A stretch of 33,560 nt of DNA from an uncultured Akkermansia sp. GTDB taxonomy: Bacteria; Verrucomicrobiota; Verrucomicrobiia; Verrucomicrobiales; Akkermansiaceae. The stretch spans positions 1 through 33,560 of the forward strand of contig CANQSY010000012.1 in the NCBI GenBank assembly GCA_947626635.1, in the 5' to 3' direction. Every line of letters starts with the position of its first letter. Within the stretch, counting starts at the first letter, position 1. Shown in pieces: positions 16,761 to 24,926 of this stretch. Under the pieces are notes generated by a model that did no database searches, was not told the DNA's origin, and saw nothing but the letters and a program-made list of their open reading frames with translations. The translations under genes were made by a program, and so were the position numbers.

Positions 16761-17798
16761 ATGAAGACCACCTTTTTTCCCCTGATTCCTCTCCTTGTAG
16801 CCGGGCTTTTCAGCATCGCTCCGGCAGAAGAAAATTGGGCTCCTGTTGCTACGGCCGTGGCTGTGTCGATCGATCATACCAGCACAAGCGGCGGTCCGGA
16901 TGTTGTAGCACTACCGACCGTTGGTTTGAATTTGGGTATTTTCAAAGATGTGAAGGCTAAACAGCAGACCGGGCTGCAAGACAAAGGCGAGAAACAGTGG
17001 TTTGTGCTGAACATACCGCTCGTGATCCATGCACGAGGGCGAGTAGATGGTAAGTTGGCTCCTGCTCGCTATGTCGATGAACTTCACTTGCATGTTTACC
17101 TTCTCACGACCAGGCCTGCTTCAGCGACAGGCGGAAAGGGGGCGGGCAAAGGTGGTTCTTCTGCGGTCGAGGCGGATCACTATTACCTGTTTGAGAAGGA
17201 GATTGTTTTGCAGGATATACCGATGGAGAGGAACGCCGTTCCAAACGACAAAGGAGTGGAAGTGGGCAAGGCGAAAGTGCCCGTCGGTATATTCATCCCG
17301 CGCGCAACTGTCTTTAAAATGACCGAGAAAAGTGATCCGTCAGTCATCACGCGTCCGGGCTGTATTGCTGGCTATGCTGTGCTGGCCTCTTTCCGTGGCG
17401 TGGATTGCACGGGCATTTCAACGAAGGAGGAAGATCGGCTGCCGGATGGAGAGACGAGCAAATCGAAGTTGTACAGCAAGAAATTGGTGAACAAGATGGG
17501 AAAGACTCGCTGGTGGACAGAGCGCGCCTCAGCAGAAATTGAGAAACCGGGATTCCCGTTGATGTGCATTTCCGAAACCCCGTACGCCAACTACTATGGG
17601 GTGCTCTACCCGGCCACCAAGCCGATTTTTGGGGCCCCCGATAGCAACGACGCCTCTTCCACGGAGAATACGGATAACTCCGATAGCTCGTCCGGTGCGT
17701 CAGAGTCCGTCCCCTTCTCGCCGAGCTCTTCCTCTTCGTCTTCTTCAACGCGCTCTTCTTCAACGCGCTCTTCCTCCGGCACAAGTAGCACGCTCTGA
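16761..17798 (+). CDS. Secreted protein, candidate Amuc_1102-type pilus-cluster protein
   Basis: Signal peptide MKTTFFPLIPLLVAGLFSIAPAEE; position immediately upstream of the PilM-like gene; Ser-rich C-terminus. Family assignment is mainly positional. Confidence 0.65.
   Translation: MKTTFFPLIPLLVAGLFSIAPAEENWAPVATAVAVSIDHTSTSGGPDVVALPTVGLNLGIFKDVKAKQQTGLQDKGEKQWFVLNIPLVIHARGRVDGKLAPARYVDELHLHVYLLTTRPASATGGKGAGKGGSSAVEADHYYLFEKEIVLQDIPMERNAVPNDKGVEVGKAKVPVGIFIPRATVFKMTEKSDPSVITRPGCIAGYAVLASFRGVDCTGISTKEEDRLPDGETSKSKLYSKKLVNKMGKTRWWTERASAEIEKPGFPLMCISETPYANYYGVLYPATKPIFGAPDSNDASSTENTDNSDSSSGASESVPFSPSSSSSSSSTRSSSTRSSSGTSSTL
17739..17768. repeat. 15-nt tandem repeat (TCTTCTTCAACGCGC x2) in Ser-rich tail
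   Basis: Two exact units, continuing into a degenerate third unit. Confidence 0.85.
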
Positions 17799-17855
17799 TT
17801 TTTCTTTATCCCCTCAATCCCCATTTTTTCATACTCACTTGCTATCTCTGGTATT

Positions 17856-19715
17856 ATGGCTGAGTACAAAACAACAGTAGCTCTGGAAATAGGCGCACAG
17901 AGCGTGACCATGGCGGTCTTCACCCCATCCGGGAAAGGGTACGCTCTCTCCCGCTACGCGCGCAAGGACATCTTGCTTGATCCGGTGGAGGAAGGAATGC
18001 GCATTGATTATGTAAGCCACGCCATCGGCGAGCTTGTCAAGGAACTCAAGGTACGCGGCAAGGACGTGCGTGATGTTGTCTCCGGGCAAAAGGTGGTGAT
18101 GCGCTTTATTAAACTCCCTGCCTTGGACACGGTCGACGACGTAGCCGAACAAGTCAGTTTCGAGGCGCAGCAGCATATACCCTTCCCCTTGGAGGACATT
18201 GTTTACGATTACCAGTTGCTGGGGAGCGCTGAGGACGGCGAACAAGAAGTCCTCCTCGTTGCCATGAAGAAGGATGAGCTGGATGATCTCAATGGACAGG
18301 TGGAAGCCAATACGCTTAAGACGCGCAGTGTGGATTGTTCGATCACATCCCTCTACAATGCTTTCCGTGCAAACTACCCCGAGAATGAGGAGACCGTGAT
18401 GATCCTGGACATCGGTGCTAAGACAACGGACATCCTCTTCGTGGAAGGAGACCGCTTTTTCACACGCTCCGTGACAGCTGCCGGCGCCTTCATCACCAAT
18501 TCCATCGCGCGTGAATTAAATGTAAGTTTTCGCGAGGCTGAACAACTTAAAATCGAACAGGGCCTCGTCTCCCTCGGCAATGGACATACGGAGGAACTCC
18601 CCGAGCAGCAGGCTTCAATTGCCGCCGTTATTCGCACGGCTATGAACCGTCTGAGCTCTGAGGTGCAACGCACCATTAACCACTACCGCGCCCAGTACAA
18701 GGGCAATGCTCCGTCAAAGGCCTATATCTGCGGTGGCGGCGCCCGCCTTCCGTATATCACCGAATTCCTGCACAGTGCTCTGGATATTCCCGTGGAGGTC
18801 CTCAACCCGCTTCAAACTCTCAGGATAGGGGCCAAGGTCAACGAGGAAACTTTGGAGAGCGATGCCCTTTGCCTTGGTCCGGTGGTCGGTGCTGCTGTGA
18901 CGGGAGCGCAAGCGGGCGTGTTTGCTATCGACCTCGTGCCGACGAGCGTCGGCAAGGAGCGCGCGGAAAAGAAACTTATTCCGAAGGTGATTATTGCCGG
19001 AGTAGTTGCTCTGCTCGGTGCCGGTTTCTTTGCCTATGTCGCCCATAAAAACGCCACAGAATTGCGGGATGCCATCGCACGCGCTGCTGCCCCCGTTTCT
19101 AAACTGGACCGCTTGCACGATACCATGGAGGCGAATCGTGCAAAGTATGATCGAGGGGTCAAAGCCGTGGAGACGTACGCCGATCTCTTCCGGGCTCGCT
19201 ATGCATGCGCGGATATTATCGCTCAACTCGCACAAAAAACCTCGTCAACCTCGTTTTGGCTCACGGATCTCGATTTGCTCGTCTCCTATGATCCTGTCAA
19301 CACCTCGCTCAAGGTAGGAGCGGATGGGACGGATCGCCACTTGTTGCTCGACACGCGCGAATCCCGTACCGGTTCCATGGTTCGTACGGTAGAAGTTGAG
19401 GGAGTGAAATCACCTGCCGTCACAGCCGTGCTCGTGAGTGGGTACTTCTTCAAGAAGAGCAAGGAGGATCAAGGAAAGCAGCTGCAGCGTCTCAATGAGC
19501 TTGTTTCCACAAAGTTTGATGAGCGTAGCGCCGACTCCCTCTTCTCCTTCCAGTCCGCCAGCGTTCGCTCAACGGGTGGTCATTACTTTGTGGTGCAGGA
19601 TGCTGAAAAATCGAAGGGACACAACCTCATTCCTGAATACGCCGACAAATTCTACATGGTCATGCCGCTTAAAAAGCAGCTTCCCGTTCCCTACAAGGAG
19701 GAACCGAAGAAGTAA
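17856..19715 (+). CDS. PilM-like actin-fold ATPase fused to PilN-like TM domain (Amuc_1101-type)
   Basis: TVALEIGAQSVTMAVF, MILDIGAKTTDILFVEGDRFFTRSVTAAGAFIT, AYICGGGARLPYITEFL; then TM VIIAGVVALLGAGFFAYVA with coiled-coil and a PilN-like C-terminus. Confidence 0.85.
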   Translation: MAEYKTTVALEIGAQSVTMAVFTPSGKGYALSRYARKDILLDPVEEGMRIDYVSHAIGELVKELKVRGKDVRDVVSGQKVVMRFIKLPALDTVDDVAEQVSFEAQQHIPFPLEDIVYDYQLLGSAEDGEQEVLLVAMKKDELDDLNGQVEANTLKTRSVDCSITSLYNAFRANYPENEETVMILDIGAKTTDILFVEGDRFFTRSVTAAGAFITNSIARELNVSFREAEQLKIEQGLVSLGNGHTEELPEQQASIAAVIRTAMNRLSSEVQRTINHYRAQYKGNAPSKAYICGGGARLPYITEFLHSALDIPVEVLNPLQTLRIGAKVNEETLESDALCLGPVVGAAVTGAQAGVFAIDLVPTSVGKERAEKKLIPKVIIAGVVALLGAGFFAYVAHKNATELRDAIARAAAPVSKLDRLHDTMEANRAKYDRGVKAVETYADLFRARYACADIIAQLAQKTSSTSFWLTDLDLLVSYDPVNTSLKVGADGTDRHLLLDTRESRTGSMVRTVEVEGVKSPAVTAVLVSGYFFKKSKEDQGKQLQRLNELVSTKFDERSADSLFSFQSASVRSTGGHYFVVQDAEKSKGHNLIPEYADKFYMVMPLKKQLPVPYKEEPKK

Positions 19716-19744
19716 ATAATACTTCCAACTTTCTCGTAAGTCTT

Positions 19745-20674
19745 ATGAATATAATGGAAAATAAGCGTGTCACGCTCCTCTCGGTCCTGTTTGTGGCCGC
19801 CTTCGGTTTCTTGGTGTATTTCGGCTACCGGCAGTACCAGGATATCCTCTCCGCTCAGGAGGAGATCGATTCAACTCGAGCCAAAGTTGAGTCGTACGCC
19901 GATGAGGAATTGCCTCCAACCCGAGAGAACAGTCAGTTCCTTGCAAAGGCCACCACGACGGTGGACTCCCTTGCTGCTGATCTTCGTGCCAAACTTGAGG
20001 TGTATGCCAAGGCTTGCCGAGGACAAGGTGCAGATGTCTCTCCTGCCCGTTTCCAGAAGGATGTGAACGACATGACGGCCAAGATCGCCAATTACGCTTC
20101 CGGTAAAGGATGTGCTCTCTCCCCGGATGCCGCTGCGCTAGGGCTCAACGAGTACAAGACTGCATCGGCAACGGATCGGGATGCTCCCTATTTGAACTTC
20201 CTTCTGCACGCGTCGGATAATCTGGTGCGTGAGGTCGTCGATTCCGGGGCTCCCTCCATTCGGCGCTTCTACTGTGCGCCCTTGCCGGAGGATAAGCTGT
20301 CTGCCCGCAAACCCGCCCCGTATTTTCCTCTGGACATTGAGCTCATCTTTACAGCACGCCGAAGCCAGGTCGATATTGATACGGCCAAGGAGGATACGCT
20401 TAGCACCCTTCCTCGCGTCATCAATGCCATCATCAATGATCCTCACTATTTCTACATCATCACCGGAGTCTCTGTTAAAACTCCCGAGATGCTTCCTATG
20501 CTTTCCGCCTACAAGTCGGCTCCCGCCCCGACAGGTGATAGCCTTGAGCAATCGGAAGCCGCTCCGGCAGAGACGGACACCCCCGTTGCCCAGCAAATTA
20601 CCGGCAAAGCTGATAGCCAGGTCGTGGTGAGTCTCACTCTTCAAGTCCTCTACTTTACTACCGATAAGCTCTGA
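19745..20674 (+). CDS. Amuc_1100-like/PilO-like inner-membrane protein
   Basis: Single N-terminal TM, coiled-coil; segments resembling Amuc_1100 such as FPLDIELIFTARRSQ...LPRVINAIINDPHYFYIITGVSV...MLP and SQVVVSLTLQVLYF; position between the PilM-like and Amuc_1099-type genes. Confidence 0.8.
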   Translation: MNIMENKRVTLLSVLFVAAFGFLVYFGYRQYQDILSAQEEIDSTRAKVESYADEELPPTRENSQFLAKATTTVDSLAADLRAKLEVYAKACRGQGADVSPARFQKDVNDMTAKIANYASGKGCALSPDAAALGLNEYKTASATDRDAPYLNFLLHASDNLVREVVDSGAPSIRRFYCAPLPEDKLSARKPAPYFPLDIELIFTARRSQVDIDTAKEDTLSTLPRVINAIINDPHYFYIITGVSVKTPEMLPMLSAYKSAPAPTGDSLEQSEAAPAETDTPVAQQITGKADSQVVVSLTLQVLYFTTDKL

Positions 20675-20698
20675 TCCAACCTCTAAACCACTTTTCTT

Positions 20699-21871
20699 AT
20701 GGCTAATTCATCCAACATCGGAAGGAATTTCCTCATCTGCGGCGTTCTGCTTGGTTTGGGCGCAGCTGCCGGCGGTGTCTACGTCATGAACTCTACCTCC
20801 CATGACCCATTGCCTACCTCCGTGCAGGGAGGCGATGAGCGCTCGACAGCTCTCACAGAGAAGTCTGTCAAAATAAAGGAGGAAGCAATGACGGCTCGAC
20901 GTATCGTGGATGTTGCTCCCCCGCTTGAAGAAGCTTGGATACCGCGTGCCTCCGCTAAGGATGGGAAGTTGCCGCGTTTCACGCCTCTGTTCTTTGCCCC
21001 CTCCATTTGGCAAGTACCGGACGCGGCTCAAAAGAAAAACGTAGCCGTTGACCTTATGGATGCCGGGTCTCGCCCGCTGCACAAAGTGGTGCCGACAGAT
21101 CCCACCGCGGCCGCCGTTCCCGTACCCAACAGCTGGTTCTTCTCGTACGGTCTCGATGAACTCCTCTGTTCTCCCCAGGCTCTCACGACGGATAGCGACG
21201 GCGATGGCTTCACGAATGGCGAGGAATTTCTTGCAAAGACTATTCCGGTAGATGCCAAGAGTATGCCGAGCTTCGTTTCCGGCAACGATATCAAGATGGT
21301 TGTTGTAGGAGAGAAGCATGTACTCTCCCATTTGCTTGAACTGAGCATGGCTTCCAACTTTGATGCCCAGAATGTGAACATAACCGTCCTTTCCGATGCA
21401 GGTGTGCGCATGCTCCAGCACAAGGAACTTAAGGTCGGCGATAAATTGGGCCTCGGTGACGCCCCTTCCGGTCCCCTCGGCAAAGACCGCTTTGAAGTCG
21501 TCGCTATCAACAGCGAAAGTAATGACTTCGGCATGCCCTCCTACTCCGTCACCTTGAAGGACAACTACACGGCTGTTGATGACGAGAAACAAATCAAAAT
21601 TTCATCCGGTAGCAAGGGACGCCACTCCGTCCAGGATGTCAGTGTGAAGCTCCGTCTCACGGCCGGTCCCGACAAGGGTAAGGAAGTCACTGCCCGGCTG
21701 GGAGAGGAAATCGCCATCCCGGGCTTTACCGGTATCCGGGCCAAAATCACTTCTGCCGGTAAGAAGAAAACTCAGGTTAAAGTCAGCGTCAATGGCGCGG
21801 ATCCTATCGATGTCCCCGGTGATTCTCCCGCCACCCCGAAAAAGTCCTCCTCCCAGAACAAGAAAAAATAA
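20699..21871 (+). CDS. Amuc_1099-like pilus-cluster protein
   Basis: N-terminal TM (FLICGVLLGLGAAAGGVYVM), located between the Amuc_1100-like and secretin genes; contains DSDGDGFTNGEEF. Confidence 0.75.
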   Translation: MANSSNIGRNFLICGVLLGLGAAAGGVYVMNSTSHDPLPTSVQGGDERSTALTEKSVKIKEEAMTARRIVDVAPPLEEAWIPRASAKDGKLPRFTPLFFAPSIWQVPDAAQKKNVAVDLMDAGSRPLHKVVPTDPTAAAVPVPNSWFFSYGLDELLCSPQALTTDSDGDGFTNGEEFLAKTIPVDAKSMPSFVSGNDIKMVVVGEKHVLSHLLELSMASNFDAQNVNITVLSDAGVRMLQHKELKVGDKLGLGDAPSGPLGKDRFEVVAINSESNDFGMPSYSVTLKDNYTAVDDEKQIKISSGSKGRHSVQDVSVKLRLTAGPDKGKEVTARLGEEIAIPGFTGIRAKITSAGKKKTQVKVSVNGADPIDVPGDSPATPKKSSSQNKKK

Positions 21872-21907
21872 AACTGCAAATTTCTTTAATTTTTTTGAAT
21901 TGCAGAC

Positions 21908-21936
21908 TTTACAAAGCAAAAAAAATCTCTTATAAA
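21908..21936 (+). promoter_or_regulatory. Candidate internal promoter for secretin gene
   Basis: TTTACA (21908-21913), 17-nt spacer, TATAAA (21931-21936). Confidence 0.5.
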
Positions 21937-21948
21937 TAGAACACCACT

Positions 21949-24762
21949 ATGAACACCGCATCTCTCAACTCATCCGCCAATAAGATGCTTGCGGTCGGTT
22001 TCTCTCTCGCTTGTTCCGTCGCTTTCGCGGGAACTGAGGGCTACCTGACCACGTCTACTGCCGCCGGCTATAGCGAGGTCGGCCCGTCGGCGATATACGC
22101 CGGGCAGGAGGGTATGCAGGATAGCATCAACTCGCGCGAGGCGGCACGGCGTCGCGCAGAGCGTGATGCTGCTCTCCAGCTCCTCCAGGAGGGTCGTACC
22201 GCATACAAGGAGGGCAGGTACTCCGAAGCCTTGGAGAAGTATCGCCAGGCGTGGGATCGTGTTCCGCACGCCCCCGCAACGCGCAATCTTCAGGAGTTCA
22301 TCCGCAAGAGTATTTCCGATGCATCAATTGCTGTGGCCATGGAGTACGCTAAGGTGGGGCGTTATGATGATGCGGAACAACTCTTGCTGGACGTACTGCA
22401 GAGAGAACCGGGCAACGCTCGCGCACGCAAGGAACTCTCCATGCTGCGTGATCCGGTACGCAACAACCCCGCGCTCACACCTGAACACGTTAAGAACGTT
22501 GATGAGGTGAATCGCTTGCTCAATCTTGCGTGGGGTTACTACGAGCTGGGAAGCTTCAATGAGGCATATGCGGAGTTCAATAATGTTCTGCGTATCGACC
22601 CGTACAACGAGGCGGCTCGTCGCGGACAGGAGGCGGTGAACAAGCGCCGTTCAAATTACTATCGTGCAGCGTACAATTCGTATCGTTCCAAGGCCCTTGC
22701 GGAGGTGGATGCCGCGTGGGAGGAGCAGCTGCCCACCACCGAGAGCAATGATGTCGGTTCCTCGATGAGTAATAACCGCGCCGAGCTCACGGAAAATCAG
22801 ATCAAGGTGAATAATGTCTTGGATAACGTGCGCATTGACCACGTTACCTTTGAGGCTACCCCCATCAGCGAAGTGGTTCAGTATATACTCGGTGAACTCC
22901 GTAAAAAAGGAGAAGCCTCTGTAAATATTAACTACGTGCGTCCCAAGGCAATGCCTGCTCCTGCCGCCGCTTCTGCGTCCGCTTCATCTGATGATGAGGA
23001 GGAGGATAACGACGAAGAGTCCGAGGATGAGGATGAGGAGGAGAAGGCAGCCCCGGCCCCGGCGGCTCCTGTTGCCGCCGGTCCTATCCCGGAACCGGAG
23101 GTTACCGTTAATCTCAGCGATGTTACACTGCGCGATTTGCTGCGTCAGGTGTGCATGAGTGCGAACTGTGTGTTCAACGTGAGCGACATCGGCGTGGATA
23201 TATTCATGGCGAATGACCCCGCTTCCAAGGTGCTGGAAACTCGCGTGTGGCGTAATGTTCCGCCTTCGTTCTTTGAGGGTGGTGGCGATGAGGAAGGAGG
23301 CGGGGATGAAGAGGAAGAAGCCTTCGGCTCCGGTAAGGGCTCGAGTGCCAAGATTGATCCGAAGGTAGCGCTGAAGTCCGCCGGCGTTACATTCGACACC
23401 AAGGGCTCCAGTGCAAGTTACAACCGCATATTGGAGATGCTCACCGTGAGAAACACGCCGGATAACCTCGACAGGGTGGACGAGGCTCTCTATATTTCCC
23501 GTTCTAAACTGCCGCAGATGGTGAAGGTGACGACGAAATTTGTAGAGGTTACGCAGACCAATGAAGAGGAACTCTCCTTCGACTGGGTGGTCAACCCGTT
23601 CTCTATGTCCGGTGATGGAGCTACGTACCTCGGGGGCGTATCGGGAGCCGGCGCTAATCCCACACGTACCTATAACGATTTCCTTACCAGTGGCGGTAGC
23701 GCTTATGCCAACCACTACGACGGCAACGGCAGTTGGCCCGTCTCGCGCGGCAACACTCTGGGATCCAACAGCGACGCGCTCGCTAATGGTCTCGTGACCG
23801 GCGGCTTGCGCTCCGGCTCGGGTGCTCTTTCTGCCTCCAACATGGATACCTTACTGGCCGGTGGCTCGCCGGGTGCGACTTCAACCAGCAACTCGCAGGT
23901 GGCGCCCGGTATTCTCTCTCTGTCGGGTATCTACGACAACGGGTCTTTCCAAGTGATCATGCGTGGTCTCTCCCAGAAGCAGGGCGTGGATGTGATGAAT
24001 GCTCCCTCTCTTGTCCTCACGCCCGGCGCTGAGGAGGTCCCCGAGGCCCCACAAGATTCCCAGCTCCAGGCGGCAATTGAAGAAGATAACCGCTCCTCTC
24101 GTATAGAGATTGTGCGCCGCTTCGTCTATCCGATGGCTTATGATCCGCCGGAAATCCCGACAAACACCAACACAAATAATAATAATGATAATGGCGGTTC
24201 GATGGCGGTGCCTGTGGCTGCTCCGGCCAACCCGTCCGATTGGGGAGTTGAGGAGGTTGGGCTCGTCATGGTTGTGGGTGTAGGTAGTAAACCACAGGAC
24301 AACATCATTACCTTTAATCGTTTCATTGTGCGTATCGTGGACTTTGAGGGCTTCATTAATTATGGCTCGCCCATTGTCTCCGGCATTGCAACGAATAATC
24401 TCATTGAAACCATCGTCCTTACCGAAAACCGTATTGATCAGCCGGTATTCTCCCGCAAAATGGTCAACACAACCCTGTCAATTTATGACGGGCACACGGT
24501 CGCTATCGGGGGTATGATCGAAGATAAAGTGCAGAAAGTGGAGGATAAGGTTCCTGTCTTCGGCGATTTGCCGCTCATCGGTCGTTTCTTCCGCAGCAAT
24601 GCAGAGTCTCACGTCCGTAAGAATCTCACGATATTCATGACGGCTGATATCATCGATGCTACCGGAAAGCCTGTTCGCAACCGTGGAATGGACAATGATG
24701 TTCCCGGTAACAATGCGACAGCCCCGGGGCTTTTCCCTGAGGACGGTCTCGTGAATCCCTGA
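21949..24762 (+). CDS. Type IV pilus/type II secretion-like secretin with N-terminal TPR (Amuc_1098/PilQ-like)
   Basis: TPR-like N-terminus (AYKEGRYSEALEKYRQAWDRVP, AEQLLLDVLQREPGNARARKEL), C-terminal secretin VNTTLSIYDGHTVAIGGMIEDKVQKVEDKVPVFGDLPLIGRFFRSNAESHVRKNLTIFMTADIID. Confidence 0.93.
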   Translation: MNTASLNSSANKMLAVGFSLACSVAFAGTEGYLTTSTAAGYSEVGPSAIYAGQEGMQDSINSREAARRRAERDAALQLLQEGRTAYKEGRYSEALEKYRQAWDRVPHAPATRNLQEFIRKSISDASIAVAMEYAKVGRYDDAEQLLLDVLQREPGNARARKELSMLRDPVRNNPALTPEHVKNVDEVNRLLNLAWGYYELGSFNEAYAEFNNVLRIDPYNEAARRGQEAVNKRRSNYYRAAYNSYRSKALAEVDAAWEEQLPTTESNDVGSSMSNNRAELTENQIKVNNVLDNVRIDHVTFEATPISEVVQYILGELRKKGEASVNINYVRPKAMPAPAAASASASSDDEEEDNDEESEDEDEEEKAAPAPAAPVAAGPIPEPEVTVNLSDVTLRDLLRQVCMSANCVFNVSDIGVDIFMANDPASKVLETRVWRNVPPSFFEGGGDEEGGGDEEEEAFGSGKGSSAKIDPKVALKSAGVTFDTKGSSASYNRILEMLTVRNTPDNLDRVDEALYISRSKLPQMVKVTTKFVEVTQTNEEELSFDWVVNPFSMSGDGATYLGGVSGAGANPTRTYNDFLTSGGSAYANHYDGNGSWPVSRGNTLGSNSDALANGLVTGGLRSGSGALSASNMDTLLAGGSPGATSTSNSQVAPGILSLSGIYDNGSFQVIMRGLSQKQGVDVMNAPSLVLTPGAEEVPEAPQDSQLQAAIEEDNRSSRIEIVRRFVYPMAYDPPEIPTNTNTNNNNDNGGSMAVPVAAPANPSDWGVEEVGLVMVVGVGSKPQDNIITFNRFIVRIVDFEGFINYGSPIVSGIATNNLIETIVLTENRIDQPVFSRKMVNTTLSIYDGHTVAIGGMIEDKVQKVEDKVPVFGDLPLIGRFFRSNAESHVRKNLTIFMTADIIDATGKPVRNRGMDNDVPGNNATAPGLFPEDGLVNP

Positions 24763-24793
24763 GTTCTGCGCTTCTTACGTAACTTGAGTTTTT

Positions 24794-24829
24794 CTCCGCA
24801 GCGGGTTCAATCTGCTGCGGAGTTTTTTT
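24794..24829 (+). terminator. Rho-independent terminator after secretin gene
   Basis: CTCCGCAGC ... GCTGCGGAG followed by TTTTTTT. Confidence 0.9.
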
Positions 24830-24859
24830 ATCGGTTTTTTTAATGTTTAGATTTTTTTC

Positions 24860-24888
24860 TTGTCAGTTGTTTAATGTGCAACTATAGT
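24860..24888 (+). promoter_or_regulatory. Candidate promoter for ankyrin-repeat gene
   Basis: TTGTCA, 17-nt spacer, TATAGT. Confidence 0.6.
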
Positions 24889-24926
24889 ACGGGGTGAATA
24901 CATCAACAATATACGACACGACGACG

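Noticed and set aside
17852-17857. TATTAT as a -10 box for the PilM-like gene
   Set aside because: Overlaps the ATG at 17856, so transcription would start inside the coding sequence.
20708-21592. 294-aa minus-strand ORF antisense to the Amuc_1099-type gene
   Set aside because: Shadow ORF opposite a gene that fits the pilus cluster; no domain evidence.
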